A stretch of DNA of 64,000 nt from an uncultured Christensenellaceae bacterium (GCA_910586655.1 CAJUIR010000003.1:62001-126000); one strand, 5' to 3'. Counted from the first letter of the stretch, positions 34,478-43,203 are shown. Numbers and translations are program-made. Notes: generated by a model from the letters alone, not told the origin.

Positions 34478-34506
34478 TTGCAAAAAACAGCCGTATGCGG
34501 TATAAT
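34478..34506 (+). promoter_or_regulatory. tsaE promoter, nearly leaderless
   Basis: TTGCAA at 34478-34483, 17-base spacer, TATAAT at 34501-34506. The tsaE ATG begins eight bases after the -10 box, at or next to the predicted transcript start. Confidence 0.75.
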
Positions 34507-34514
34507 AACCGCGT

Positions 34515-34916
34515 ATGGCTGTTTTTCATTCTTACGATCGGGAAGAAACGTTTTGCTGGGCGGAACGGTATGCGAAATCGCTGCAGAGCGGCGATACCGT
34601 CCTTTTGCTCGGAGAAATGGGCGCGGGCAAAACGCTGATCGCAAAGGGAATTGCCAAAGGGCTCGGCATTACGGAAGAAGTGACCAGTCCTACCTATGCT
34701 TACGTGAACGCCTACGACGATCGACTGTTCCATTTCGACTGTTACCGTATCACGAGCGAAGAACAGGCGTTCCGTCTCGGACTTGCCGACTATTTCGAGG
34801 CAGGCGGGATCTGTCTTGTCGAATGGAGCGAAAATATTTCGGGGTTGCTTCCGCAAACCGTAAAACGGATCGAAATCGTAAAATGCGGCGAAGCGGAAAG
34901 GGAGATACGTTTTTGA
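34515..34916 (+). CDS. tsaE: tRNA N6-threonylcarbamoyladenosine synthesis ATPase TsaE
   Basis: ATPase that helps TsaB and TsaD attach the threonylcarbamoyl group to A37 of ANN-decoding tRNAs. Walker A GEMGAGKT lies at residues 33-40. The TSPTYAYVNAY segment and the HFDCYRI segment are family hallmarks. The 133 residues are short but complete. It has no ribosome-binding site and its promoter ends eight bases before the ATG, so translation may be leaderless. The stop overlaps the tsaB start by four bases (TTGA). Confidence 0.94.
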   Translation: MAVFHSYDREETFCWAERYAKSLQSGDTVLLLGEMGAGKTLIAKGIAKGLGITEEVTSPTYAYVNAYDDRLFHFDCYRITSEEQAFRLGLADYFEAGGICLVEWSENISGLLPQTVKRIEIVKCGEAEREIRF

Positions 34917-35509
34917 AATTTCTTGCGATCGATACCAGCGGCACGCGTTTAACGCTCGTTGCCGTAAACGGGGATACCGTCGTTAAAGAGCGCGGCGAAG
35001 CATGCGCGCAGATGCATTCCGTGAAATTGATGGGCGAAATCGAGCGGGTGCTTGCGCTGGCGCACTTAACGGCGCAGGAGTGCGATTTTTTTGCCTGCAC
35101 GGTGGGTCCCGGTTCGTTTACGGGAATTCGCATCGGCATCGCAACCGTAAAGGGGCTGTGTCTTGCCTGCGAAAAAAAGGCGGTTGCGGTAACCTCTCTG
35201 GATGCGATTGCATACGCTGAAACGGGTAACCGCGTTGCGCTCATCGATGCGCTTCACGGCAACTACTATGCCTGCGCCTACGGAGCAGAAACCGAACCTC
35301 CCGAATTTATGACGGGCGAGCAGGTAAACGCCTATCTTGCGCGTGGCTTTGCGCCGCTGTCCGCAGCGGAGTTGGAAATACCGAGCAAATGCACGGATAC
35401 GGCGGAGGGGCTTTACCGCGCGGTGCTTGCAAAGCAGAACGAGCGCGCGGACGCGCGGGATTTGACCGCGCTGTATTTGCGTAAGAGTTCGGCGGAGGAG
35501 CAGAGATGA
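34913..35509 (+). CDS. tsaB: tRNA threonylcarbamoyladenosine biosynthesis protein TsaB
   Basis: Inactive ASKHA-fold paralogue of TsaD that forms the TsaBD heterodimer. The TTG start at 34913 gives MKFLAIDTSGTRLTLVAV, the classic N-terminus. GGGAG lies nine bases upstream. The segment VGPGSFTGIRIGIATVKGL is the family signature. At 198 residues the C-terminal half is shorter than in many homologues. The gene overlaps tsaE and rimI by four bases each. tsaD and tsaC are not in the window. Confidence 0.94.
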   Translation: MKFLAIDTSGTRLTLVAVNGDTVVKERGEACAQMHSVKLMGEIERVLALAHLTAQECDFFACTVGPGSFTGIRIGIATVKGLCLACEKKAVAVTSLDAIAYAETGNRVALIDALHGNYYACAYGAETEPPEFMTGEQVNAYLARGFAPLSAAELEIPSKCTDTAEGLYRAVLAKQNERADARDLTALYLRKSSAEEQR

Positions 35510-35943
35510 CCGTAAGGGAATGGACGACGAACGATTTAGATGCGATCGCGGAGTTGGAGCGGGAATGTTTTCCCGTGGAGCCTTGGAGCAGAAGAATGCT
35601 TGCCGATTCCTTTCTTTCGGGAAATTTTTACGGAGCGCTGCTGGAAGAGGACGGAGCGGTCACGGCGTACGGCGGCATGAGCATCGTTTTGGACGAGGCG
35701 GAAATCCAACTGGTTGCCACGGCGGAGATGTACCGACGCTGCGGCAGGGGCGCAAAGGTACTGCAAGCCCTGACGGAAGAAGCGGCGCGGCGCGGCGTCA
35801 AACGCATTTTTTTGGAAGTCCGCGTTTCCAATGCCGATGCGCAGAAACTATATTTAAAACACGGGTTTGTAGGCGCATATTGCCGCTCCCGTTATTATCC
35901 CGACGGCGAAGACGCGTTGGTAATGAAAAAGGAGATCGATTGA
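35506..35943 (+). CDS. rimI: GNAT acetyltransferase RimI (ribosomal protein S18 alanine N-acetyltransferase)
   Basis: Acetyl-CoA-dependent N-acetyltransferase; in other bacteria RimI modifies the N-terminus of S18. The acetyl-CoA-binding loop RRCGRG lies at residues 77-82, followed by the helix that holds the pyrophosphate. The opening LEREC-FPVEPWS segment and the final LYLKHGFVGAYCRSRYYPDGEDALVM segment fit RimI. The length of 145 residues is typical. GGAGG precedes the ATG. It overlaps tsaB (ATGA) and the hydrolase gene (TTGA), the common tsaB-rimI pairing. Confidence 0.9.
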   Translation: MTVREWTTNDLDAIAELERECFPVEPWSRRMLADSFLSGNFYGALLEEDGAVTAYGGMSIVLDEAEIQLVATAEMYRRCGRGAKVLQALTEEAARRGVKRIFLEVRVSNADAQKLYLKHGFVGAYCRSRYYPDGEDALVMKKEID

Positions 35944-36638
35944 AACTTTCTTATCTTCAAAAGGGCTGCGGAAAGGATTTGTTAATGCTCCACGGCTATC
36001 TTGCTACCAAAGAAAGTTTTTACCCGCAAATCGAATATTTTTCGCGCTTTTACCGCGTGACTGCGCTTGACTTTTTGGGCTTCGGGAACAGCGGCGAACT
36101 GACAGAGCCGTATTCGGTTTCCGATTACGCCGACTGGCTGTGTGCGGCGTTAACGAAGTTACAGATCCAATCGCCTTACGTCATCGCACATTCGTTCGGG
36201 GGAAGGGTGGCGGTCAAGTGTCTTTCGCGCGGAAATCTGTTCGAACGCGCCGTACTTACGGGCTGCGCGGGTATCGTTCCGAAGCGTACGCTTCGCTATA
36301 AACTGCGCGTAAAGACCTATCGGCTCGTAAAAAAATTCGCGCCGCGCTATGCCGAAAAAAAATTCGGAAGCAGCGAATACAGAAGTCTTTCGCCCGTTAT
36401 GCGCGAAAGTTATAAAAAAATCGTGAACGAAGATTTGCGCGAAGACGCAAAAAAAATTCAGGTGCCCGTGCTGTTTCTCTACGGCGACAGGGATACCGAA
36501 ACGCCGCTCTCGTCGGCACGCGTCTATCACGCCTGCGTCAAAGACAGCCGCCTGCGCGTGCTGGAAAACTGCGGTCACTTCGCTCATTTAGATAACGCGC
36601 TTGCATTCAATCTCGCGGCAGAGGAGTTTTTCAAATGA
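35940..36638 (+). CDS. Alpha/beta hydrolase
   Basis: The TTG start at 35940 gives a 232-residue protein (MKLSYLQKGCGKDLLMLHGY) with AAGGAGAT just upstream. A longer open frame upstream lies inside rimI and was rejected. The oxyanion motif HGY is at 18-20, the nucleophile Ser85 in HSFGG, the acid Asp183 in YGDRD and the base His213 in CGHFAH, so the full catalytic triad is present. The substrate is unknown. Its place between rimI and a MurF-like ligase, with four-base overlaps on both sides, hints at a role tied to envelope or translation quality. Confidence 0.88.
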   Translation: MKLSYLQKGCGKDLLMLHGYLATKESFYPQIEYFSRFYRVTALDFLGFGNSGELTEPYSVSDYADWLCAALTKLQIQSPYVIAHSFGGRVAVKCLSRGNLFERAVLTGCAGIVPKRTLRYKLRVKTYRLVKKFAPRYAEKKFGSSEYRSLSPVMRESYKKIVNEDLREDAKKIQVPVLFLYGDRDTETPLSSARVYHACVKDSRLRVLENCGHFAHLDNALAFNLAAEEFFK

Positions 36639-38221
36639 TTTTTTCGGAATCGCTCATCATCGGAATTGTGTTCGGAAGTCTGCTTTCGGGCTGGCTTTTA
36701 TCGCTCGTCTGTATCCGTATGCTGGGCATCTTACAGCAGGAAGGTTACGCCGCCAAACCCTTTTTGAAATGGTGTTTCAAAAAAGGAAATCTGGAGGAGC
36801 GGCGGCTGGTTCTGCTTTCCATTTCGCTCGGGCTTTTGGTGGCGCTGTTTAACCTGTGTTTTTGTTTCTGGGAATATAAGATCGCCAATCTTATCTCGGT
36901 CGTACCGTTTGCGGGTTGGATCGTATTCTATTACGTCTCCGAACGGAAACGGGCGTTAAAGGTCAAGACAAACCCCACGAAGCGTTTTATCCGCCTTGCC
37001 GTGTGCAACTTCCTGTTTCTATCGCTCATCTCCTGCGGACTCGGGTTTGCGTGTGCCGCGGCTGCAATGGCGATCGACGAAAAATGGTACTATCTGTTCC
37101 GTTTCGTATATTTCGCATTGCTTCCTCTTGCTCTGCCGCTTGTCATTGCGCTTTCGGGTTCGGTGATGAAACTGTACGAGATCCCGCACGGAAAAAAATA
37201 TCTGCGTAAGTCCAAAAAACTGCTCGCGCAAAGCAGTTGTAAAATGGTAGGCATTACGGGAAGTTACGGCAAAACGAGCGTGAAAAATTTCGCGTATGCC
37301 ATTTTATCGACCAAATACCGCGTCATCGCCACGCCCGCTTCTTATAATACGCCGCTGGGGATCGCACGCGCGGTGAGCGAGAACGGACTGGACTGCGATA
37401 TCTTCCTCGCCGAAATGGGCGCGAGAAAGACGGGCGACATCCGGGAACTGTGCGACATGGTGAACCCCGAATACGGCGTGGTAACGGGGGTGTGCTGCCA
37501 GCATCTCGAATCGTTCGGGTCGCTCAAAAATATTCAGAAAGAAAAGGGCGTGCTCGCAATGCGCGCGCAGAAAGTCGTGCTCGGAAGTTCCGTGGAAACC
37601 GAAAAAGAGGGCGCGCTGAAAGAAGGGGTCGATTTCGCCGCCGAGGACGTCGCGCTTTCGACGGACGGCGTCGGGTTTACGCTCAGAATCAAAGAGGACC
37701 GCATTCCCGTGCAGACGCCTTTGCTCGGCAGGTACGCGGCGGAAGACATCGCGCTCGCGTCTGCTCTTTGCTACCTGCTCGGGATGAGTTCCGAGGAAAT
37801 CGCGGCAGGTATCAAAAACATTCAGCCGGTGCCGCACCGGTTGCAAAAGTCGGAAGCGAACGGCGTGACCATTTTAGACGATTCTTACAACTCCAACGTA
37901 GAGGGCGCGAAAGTCGCCGTGGAAACACTCAAACTGTTCGGGGGCAAAAAGTACGTCGTGACCCCGGGGCTTGTGGAACTGGGCTTGATCGAAGAAAAGA
38001 AGAACGAAGAACTCGGCGCGCTGTTTTTGGGGCTTGACGGCGTGATTTTAGTGGGCGAAACGCGCGTGCTGCCGCTCCGTAACGGATTTTTGAAGGCGGG
38101 CGGCGAGGAAGAAAAAGTCGTGCTCGTGCCCTCGCTTCATAAAGCGCAGTTGTGGCTTGGCGAACATCTTGCGGCAGGAGATACCGTCTTGTTCCTGAAC
38201 GATTTGCCCGATAAATATTAA
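36635..38221 (+). CDS. murF: MurF-type Mur ligase with an N-terminal membrane domain
   Basis: Probably adds D-Ala-D-Ala to the UDP-MurNAc-tripeptide, the last cytosolic step of the peptidoglycan precursor. The ligase part begins near residue 200 with the P-loop GITGSYGKTS at 206-215. The segments NTPLGIARAV, HRLQ and DDSYNSN (415-421) are MurF features. Unusually, the first 190 residues carry about five hydrophobic segments, so the ligase is tethered to the membrane in place of the usual N-terminal UDP-binding domain. ddl, which makes its D-Ala-D-Ala substrate, follows. Confidence 0.85.
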   Translation: MIFSESLIIGIVFGSLLSGWLLSLVCIRMLGILQQEGYAAKPFLKWCFKKGNLEERRLVLLSISLGLLVALFNLCFCFWEYKIANLISVVPFAGWIVFYYVSERKRALKVKTNPTKRFIRLAVCNFLFLSLISCGLGFACAAAAMAIDEKWYYLFRFVYFALLPLALPLVIALSGSVMKLYEIPHGKKYLRKSKKLLAQSSCKMVGITGSYGKTSVKNFAYAILSTKYRVIATPASYNTPLGIARAVSENGLDCDIFLAEMGARKTGDIRELCDMVNPEYGVVTGVCCQHLESFGSLKNIQKEKGVLAMRAQKVVLGSSVETEKEGALKEGVDFAAEDVALSTDGVGFTLRIKEDRIPVQTPLLGRYAAEDIALASALCYLLGMSSEEIAAGIKNIQPVPHRLQKSEANGVTILDDSYNSNVEGAKVAVETLKLFGGKKYVVTPGLVELGLIEEKKNEELGALFLGLDGVILVGETRVLPLRNGFLKAGGEEEKVVLVPSLHKAQLWLGEHLAAGDTVLFLNDLPDKY

Positions 38222-38247
38222 ATCAGATCAAAATCGAAACGCTTGAA

Positions 38248-38277
38248 AACCACCGAAGATAACCTTCGGCGGTTTTT
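38248..38277 (+). terminator. Intrinsic terminator after murF
   Basis: AACCACCGAAG and CTTCGGCGGTT form a stem with one mismatch, followed by a T run. Confidence 0.75.
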
Positions 38278-38294
38278 ATTTTAAGGAGGCAATT

Positions 38295-39395
38295 ATGAAA
38301 ACGGTAGCGGTGTTTTTCGGCGGAAAATCCAACGAACACGAAATTTCAGTCATTACGGGTCTGCTTGCGGTCAATCTCCTGCGGGAGAAGTATCGCGTCG
38401 TTCCCGTGTATTTATCGCAGTCGGGCGAATGGTACTCGTCCGAAAAGATGCGCAGCGTAGACGATTTGAAAAGCGTTTCATCCGACTATCCGCGCGTCGT
38501 ATTGGAGGGAAGAACCCTCGTATTACATAAAAAACGGAAAAAGAAAGCGGCGGTCATCGACGTTGCGCTCAACTGCTGCCACGGCGGCGAAGGGGAAGAC
38601 GGAACGCTTTCTGCACTGTTGGATTTTCACGGCGTGCCGTTTGCTTCTCCTTCTCTTTCCGTGTCATCCGTGTTCATGAATAAAGAATTGGGCAAGGTTG
38701 CGGCGAAGGGATTGGGCATTCCCGTCGTCGAAAGCATATCGGTGTCCGAATCCGATTGGGCGGAACGCGAACAAGAAATCATGGAAAAAGTCCAAACATT
38801 CGGCTTTCCCGTCATTGTAAAGCCCGTTCATCTCGGTTCGAGTATCGGAATCAAAGTCGCGCAGAACGCCGCGGAATTTACCGCCGCGCTCCGTCTGGCG
38901 TTCCGTTTGGACAGCAGCGCGGTGGTCGAACGGTATCTCGCGGGCAAGCGCGATATCAACTGCGCCGCTTACCGCAAAGACGGTAAAATTGTGCTTTCGC
39001 CTTGCGAAGAAGTGTTTTCCGAGCAAGAAATTCTTTCCTTTTCGGAAAAGTACGAGGGGACGGGTTCGCGCAATTCCGCATTTCCTGCCGAGTTGCCCGA
39101 AGGTCTTGCAGAAGAAATTCAGTCGCACGTCAGAACCCTTTACGAAACGTTCGGCGTCTGCGGCGTGGTTCGCGCGGACTTTTTGGTGCAGGACGACAAC
39201 GTGTATTTCAACGAACTCAACACCGTTCCCGGCTCGCTCGCGTGCTATCTGTTCGGGGAATCTCTTTCCGAAAACCGCGACTTTCTCGTATCCCTCATCG
39301 AAGAAGTAAAGCCCCGTCACGAAAAAGAACGCGTGACGACGGGAATTTTGCACAGCACCGTATTTTCGGGCGCAAAGGGTTGCAAACGCAGATAA
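38295..39395 (+). CDS. ddl: D-alanine--D-alanine ligase
   Basis: ATP-grasp enzyme that joins two D-alanines for MurF. The N-terminal GGKSNEHEISVITG motif (about residues 9-22) binds the first D-Ala. The ATP-grasp segment FPVIVKPVHLGSSIGI and the metal-binding FNELNTVPGSLACYLF segment are intact. The length of 366 residues is normal. TAAGGAGGC precedes the ATG. I cannot tell D-Ala-D-Lac specificity from sequence alone; its location next to murF fits D-Ala-D-Ala. Confidence 0.95.
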   Translation: MKTVAVFFGGKSNEHEISVITGLLAVNLLREKYRVVPVYLSQSGEWYSSEKMRSVDDLKSVSSDYPRVVLEGRTLVLHKKRKKKAAVIDVALNCCHGGEGEDGTLSALLDFHGVPFASPSLSVSSVFMNKELGKVAAKGLGIPVVESISVSESDWAEREQEIMEKVQTFGFPVIVKPVHLGSSIGIKVAQNAAEFTAALRLAFRLDSSAVVERYLAGKRDINCAAYRKDGKIVLSPCEEVFSEQEILSFSEKYEGTGSRNSAFPAELPEGLAEEIQSHVRTLYETFGVCGVVRADFLVQDDNVYFNELNTVPGSLACYLFGESLSENRDFLVSLIEEVKPRHEKERVTTGILHSTVFSGAKGCKRR

Positions 39396-39774
39396 ATTTT
39401 GGTATGATGTTTGATGAAAAAGTTAAGGTTCTTGCCTTACGACCACATAACGGTCAACGATATCTCCGCTGCCGTTCAGTTTCAGTTTGCTTTGAACGTA
39501 TTTGTTGAGTTCTTGGAACAGGCAAAGGAATTGACCGTCGTTTAACGGAATACATTTTATCAGTTCCAAGTAATCCCTAACAAAAACACATAACGCGTCT
39601 TGCTTTGTTTAAATCAATTTTTTGGTATAGTAACACCTCATATGTTTTGTTAATACTGTTTTAGCAAGTTTAAAAAAGGAAAACAGCAGTTACGCCCATT
39701 GGGCGTTATGATATTCGGAAGTTGAGAAAAATAACAAAAGTTGTATTCTAAAAACCCCGTATAAGGAAATTACC
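39396..39774. other. Gene-free stretch with a gene remnant
   Basis: This 379-base interval holds the decayed minus-strand coding fragment described separately (39423-39608). The rest, up to icd, is AT-rich with a small ACGCCCA-TT-GGGCGT hairpin near 39695-39708. I see no RNA gene. Confidence 0.6.
39423..39608 (-). pseudogene. C-terminal remnant of an unidentified protein gene
   Basis: Read on the minus strand there is an open frame of 61 codons that ends at TAA (39425-39423) and has no start codon near its upstream stop (39611-39609). The translation looks protein-like: alternating hydrophobic and charged residues, with segments such as FVRDYLELIKCIPLNDGQF and SGDIVDRYVVVRQEP. I do not recognise the family. 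The lack of a start and the AT-rich surroundings suggest the 3' end of a deleted gene. Confidence 0.4.
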
Positions 39775-40977
39775 ATGGAAAAAATCAAAATGCAAACGCC
39801 GCTTGTCGAAATGGACGGCGACGAAATGACGCGCATTCTCTGGGCGAAGATTAAAGAAATTTTAATTCTGCCCTACGTTGACTTGAAGACGGAATATTAC
39901 GATCTGGGGCTTGTAAACCGCGATCGGACGGACGACGGCGTGACTGTGGAAAGCGCGCTTGCGGCAAAGAAATACGGTGTAGCGGTCAAGTGCGCCACCA
40001 TAACGCCCAACGTTCAGCGTATGAGCGAATACCGTCTCAAACAGATGTGGAAAAGTCCCAACGGAACCATCCGCCGTATTTTAGACGGAACGGTCTTTCG
40101 CGCGCCCATCCTTTGCAAGGGCATCCGTTCTTACGTTCCGGGCTGGACGAAGCCGATCGCGCTTGCGCGCCATGCCTACGGCGACGTGTATTCAGCGGTC
40201 GAATGTCTTGCAGACAAGGGCGAAAAAGTTTACCTCGTCACAGAGAAAGACGGCAAAGAGGTAAGCCGCACGCTCGTACACGATTTTAAGGACGGCGCGG
40301 GCGTGGTGCAGGGCATGCACAATCTCGACGATTCTATCCGTTCGTTTGCGCATTCCTGTTTCCGCTACGCGCTCGACAGCCGCATGCCGATGATGTTTGC
40401 GACGAAAGACACCATCTCCAAAGTATACGACGGGCGGTTCAAACAGATTTTTGCCGAAGTGTTTGCGGAATATGAACGCGCGTTTGACGAGAAGGGGATC
40501 GATTATCAGTACACGCTCATCGACGATGCGGTTGCGCGCGTGATGCGTTCGCAGGGCGGAATGCTTTGGGCATGCAAAAATTACGACGGCGACGTTATGA
40601 GCGACATGGTGGCGACGGCGTACGGTTCGCTCGGCATGATGACGTCCGTTCTCGTTTCGCCGGACGGCAAATACGAATTCGAGGCGGCGCACGGCACGGT
40701 CACGCGGCACTATTATAAATATCTGAAAGGTGAGGAAACTTCCACCAACTCGGTGGCAACGATTTTCGCCTGGACGGGCGCATTGAAAAAGCGCGGCGAA
40801 CTGGACGGCATTGCGGAACTTGTTACCTTTGCCGAAAGATTGGAGCACGCGGCGATCCGAACAATCGAAGAAGGGGAAATGACGGGAGATCTTTTATCTT
40901 TATTCGAGCGCGAAGGCGTAATGCCCCGAAAACTGAATTCCGAGGAATTTTTACGGGCGATCGCAAAAAGGTTATAA
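39775..40977 (+). CDS. icd: NADP-dependent isocitrate dehydrogenase, eukaryote-type (type II)
   Basis: Oxidatively decarboxylates isocitrate to 2-oxoglutarate, giving NADPH. The start METPLVEMDGDEMTRILW-like region, the ATITPNVQRM segment, and the NGTIRRILDGTVFRAPI and YGDVY segments are those of the homodimeric type II family found in eukaryotes and some bacteria, not of the E. coli type. The 400 residues fit that family. AAGGAAA precedes the ATG. No citrate synthase or aconitase gene is near, so it stands alone, behind a decayed region. Confidence 0.95.
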   Translation: MEKIKMQTPLVEMDGDEMTRILWAKIKEILILPYVDLKTEYYDLGLVNRDRTDDGVTVESALAAKKYGVAVKCATITPNVQRMSEYRLKQMWKSPNGTIRRILDGTVFRAPILCKGIRSYVPGWTKPIALARHAYGDVYSAVECLADKGEKVYLVTEKDGKEVSRTLVHDFKDGAGVVQGMHNLDDSIRSFAHSCFRYALDSRMPMMFATKDTISKVYDGRFKQIFAEVFAEYERAFDEKGIDYQYTLIDDAVARVMRSQGGMLWACKNYDGDVMSDMVATAYGSLGMMTSVLVSPDGKYEFEAAHGTVTRHYYKYLKGEETSTNSVATIFAWTGALKKRGELDGIAELVTFAERLEHAAIRTIEEGEMTGDLLSLFEREGVMPRKLNSEEFLRAIAKRL

Positions 40978-40981
40978 AAAG

Positions 40982-41006
40982 AGCCGCCGCAGAAAACGCG
41001 GCGGCT
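40982..41006 (+). terminator. GC-rich hairpin after icd
   Basis: AGCCGCCGC and GCGGCGGCT form a perfect 9-bp stem four bases after the icd stop codon. The T tract is poor. Confidence 0.6.
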
Positions 41007-41049
41007 TGACTTGTTGCAAATCACGGAAATGATTCTCGTTTGAAAACAG

Positions 41050-41081
41050 CAACGGCAGGCGGATTCGTCTGCCGTTGGTTT
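41050..41081. terminator. Hairpin downstream of icd and the zinc peptidase gene
   Basis: CAACGGCAG and CTGCCGTTG form a 9-bp stem followed by GTTTATTTT on the plus strand. It may end both convergent transcripts. Confidence 0.65.
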
Positions 41082-41084
41082 ATT

Positions 41085-41807
41085 TTATTTATCTCTCCTG
41101 ACCATTGAAAGAATGATAAACAGGAAACGCAGGAAGTAGATGAGGGAAAGCAGAAGGGACGCGACGTAAGTGAGCGCGGCGGCAGTGAGCACTTTACTTG
41201 CGCCGGGAAGTTCCTCTTTGGTGAGGATCCCTTCCTCCAAAAGCATTTTTTTGGCACGCCTCGATGCATTGAATTCGACGGGCAGCGTGATCAGCATGAA
41301 TAGCGTCGAAAGTCCGTACAAACCGATGCCGACGTAAACCATCCATTCGCCTACGGGATGCGGCGCAGAAAGCCAGAAAATATCGAGGAGCAGCCCCACG
41401 ATGATCACGGGGAGCGCGAGCCGCGACCCGATGTTGGTCAGCGGGACGAGCACGTTTCTGATTTTATAGGGAACGTAACCCGTCTTTTTTTGCATGACGT
41501 GTCCGACTTCGTGCGCGGCGACCGCCACGCTTGCAACCGACGCCGAGCCGTACGTACTCATCGAAAGATTGACGAGTTTTTTGGTCGGGTTATAGTGATC
41601 GGTCAGTTTACCGTTCACGCGCTCCACCGCAATGTCGTTTACGCCGTGCCGCTTCAACAGGCGCATCGCGGTGTCGTACCCCGTCATCCGCGCGGTGTTG
41701 GGAACTTTGTCGTACTTCGAATAAGCGGTGTTGACTTTGGCGCTCGCCCATGCCGCAAATCCCATGAACGGAATGAGGATCAAAAGAAACAACAGATAAT
41801 AATACAT
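41085..41807 (-). CDS. YugP-family membrane zinc metallopeptidase
   Basis: Predicted membrane-bound neutral zinc peptidase. The zinc motif HEVGH is at residues 99-103 in VAAHEVGHVMQKKTGY. About four hydrophobic segments (1-25, 120-145, 150-175 and near 215-235) place the active site at the membrane. The 240 residues match the YugP family, which is widespread in Bacillota but has no assigned substrate. A GAGG site precedes the ATG. It is convergent with icd and divergent from obgE. Confidence 0.88.
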   Translation of the reverse strand: MYYYLLFLLILIPFMGFAAWASAKVNTAYSKYDKVPNTARMTGYDTAMRLLKRHGVNDIAVERVNGKLTDHYNPTKKLVNLSMSTYGSASVASVAVAAHEVGHVMQKKTGYVPYKIRNVLVPLTNIGSRLALPVIIVGLLLDIFWLSAPHPVGEWMVYVGIGLYGLSTLFMLITLPVEFNASRRAKKMLLEEGILTKEELPGASKVLTAAALTYVASLLLSLIYFLRFLFIILSMVRRDK

Positions 41808-41888
41808 AAATTACCTCATTATTATTTTACCACAAAAGGTTGTTTCTGTAACGCTTTTGCAAAAATTTTCACACGATACACAAACTCA

Positions 41889-41917
41889 TTGCGTTTTTTT
41901 GCGTCGTTTGATATAAT
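41889..41917 (+). promoter_or_regulatory. obgE promoter, leaderless arrangement
   Basis: TTGCGT at 41889-41894, 17-base spacer, TATAAT at 41912-41917. Only six bases separate the -10 box from the obgE ATG, so transcription should start at or one base from the start codon. Confidence 0.8.
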
Positions 41918-41923
41918 CGGGTC

Positions 41924-43198
41924 ATGGATACCAAAGTATTTACCGACAAAGTGAAAATCACCGTAAAGGCGGGCGATGGCGGCGACGGCATGAATTCCTT
42001 CAAAGCCTATAAGGGGAAACCTGCCTGCGGTCCGGACGGCGGCGACGGCGGGAACGGCGGAAACGTCTATTTTATCGGCGATAAAGATATGAACGATTTG
42101 CTGTCGTTCCGATTTACTTCCAAGTACGTTGCAGAGAACGGCGAGCGCGGCGGCACCAACCAATGCTCGGGCAAGAGCGGGAAAGACGTCGTCATCAAAG
42201 TGCCTTGCGGAACGCTCGTGCGCGATTACGAAAGCGGTAAAATTATTTGCGACGTATACGAAGACGGCGAAAAAGTGCGGATTCTGGAAGGCGGAAGAGG
42301 GGGCAAGGGCAACGTCCGCTTTACGACCGCGCGGCGCCATGCGCCCAATTTTGCGCAAAAGGGCGTGAAAACGCTCGCGCATACCCTTGTGCTTGAAATG
42401 AAAGTGATCGCCGACGTAGGGCTTGTCGGCTTTCCCAACGTGGGCAAAAGCACGCTGCTTTCGAAAATTTCCGCAGCAAAGCCGAAGATTGCCGATTACC
42501 ATTTCACTACGCTTTCGCCTAATTTAGGCGTCGTGCGTCGGTACGACAAATCTTTTATCGTCGCCGATATCCCGGGGCTCATCGAAGGTGCGGCGCAGGG
42601 CGCGGGTTTGGGACACGACTTTCTCCGTCATATCGAGCGCACGCGGGCGATCTGTCACGTGGTGGACGTTTCGGGCGTAGAGGGGCGCGATCCGTTGGAG
42701 GATTTCGAAAAAATCAATCTCGAATTGAAATCTTATTCCGAAACGCTTGCGGCGCTGCCGCAGATCGTCGCTCTCAACAAGTGCGACTTCTTCGGCGCAG
42801 AGGAAAACGTAGCGCGGTTCAAAAAGAAATACGGCAAAAAATACGAAGTGTTTCCGATTGCGGCGTTAAAAGGCGAGGGGCTGAACGAACTGTTGGAACG
42901 GTTAACGGCGTTGCTTGAAACGCTGCCGCCTGCCGAGCGCATCCCTGCCGACGAATTTGAGTTTGCGCAAGCAGACAATACGCAATTTGAAATTTTTCAG
43001 GACGAAACGGGCGCCTTCGTGGTTGTGGGCGGTTTGGTAGACATGCTTTGCAGAAACGTAGTGCTTACCAATCCCGATTCCATGGCATATTTTCAGCGCG
43101 TACTGAAACTGCGCGGCGTATTCAAAGCATTGGAAAAATCGGGCTGCAAGCAAGGCGATACGGTCATCGTCGGCGAAGTGGAATTTGAGTATGTGTAA
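41924..43198 (+). CDS. obgE: Obg/CgtA GTPase
   Basis: Ribosome-associated GTPase that helps 50S maturation and links growth to nucleotide levels. The glycine-rich Obg fold covers residues 1-160, with repeats such as GDGGDG and GPDGGDGGNGGN. G1 GFPNVGKST is at 169-177. The C-terminal OCT domain covers about 345-424. The length of 424 residues is typical of Bacillota. No ribosome-binding site is possible between the promoter and ATG. yhbY follows after a hairpin-rich 276-base spacer, the usual obgE-yhbY neighbourhood. Confidence 0.97.
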   Translation: MDTKVFTDKVKITVKAGDGGDGMNSFKAYKGKPACGPDGGDGGNGGNVYFIGDKDMNDLLSFRFTSKYVAENGERGGTNQCSGKSGKDVVIKVPCGTLVRDYESGKIICDVYEDGEKVRILEGGRGGKGNVRFTTARRHAPNFAQKGVKTLAHTLVLEMKVIADVGLVGFPNVGKSTLLSKISAAKPKIADYHFTTLSPNLGVVRRYDKSFIVADIPGLIEGAAQGAGLGHDFLRHIERTRAICHVVDVSGVEGRDPLEDFEKINLELKSYSETLAALPQIVALNKCDFFGAEENVARFKKKYGKKYEVFPIAALKGEGLNELLERLTALLETLPPAERIPADEFEFAQADNTQFEIFQDETGAFVVVGGLVDMLCRNVVLTNPDSMAYFQRVLKLRGVFKALEKSGCKQGDTVIVGEVEFEYV

Positions 43199-43203
43199 AT
43201 TGT

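Noticed and set aside
39414..39545. Plus-strand 43-codon frame starting MKKLRFLPYDH
   Set aside because: It is antisense to a frame with better protein-like composition, has no ribosome-binding site, and no family match comes to mind.
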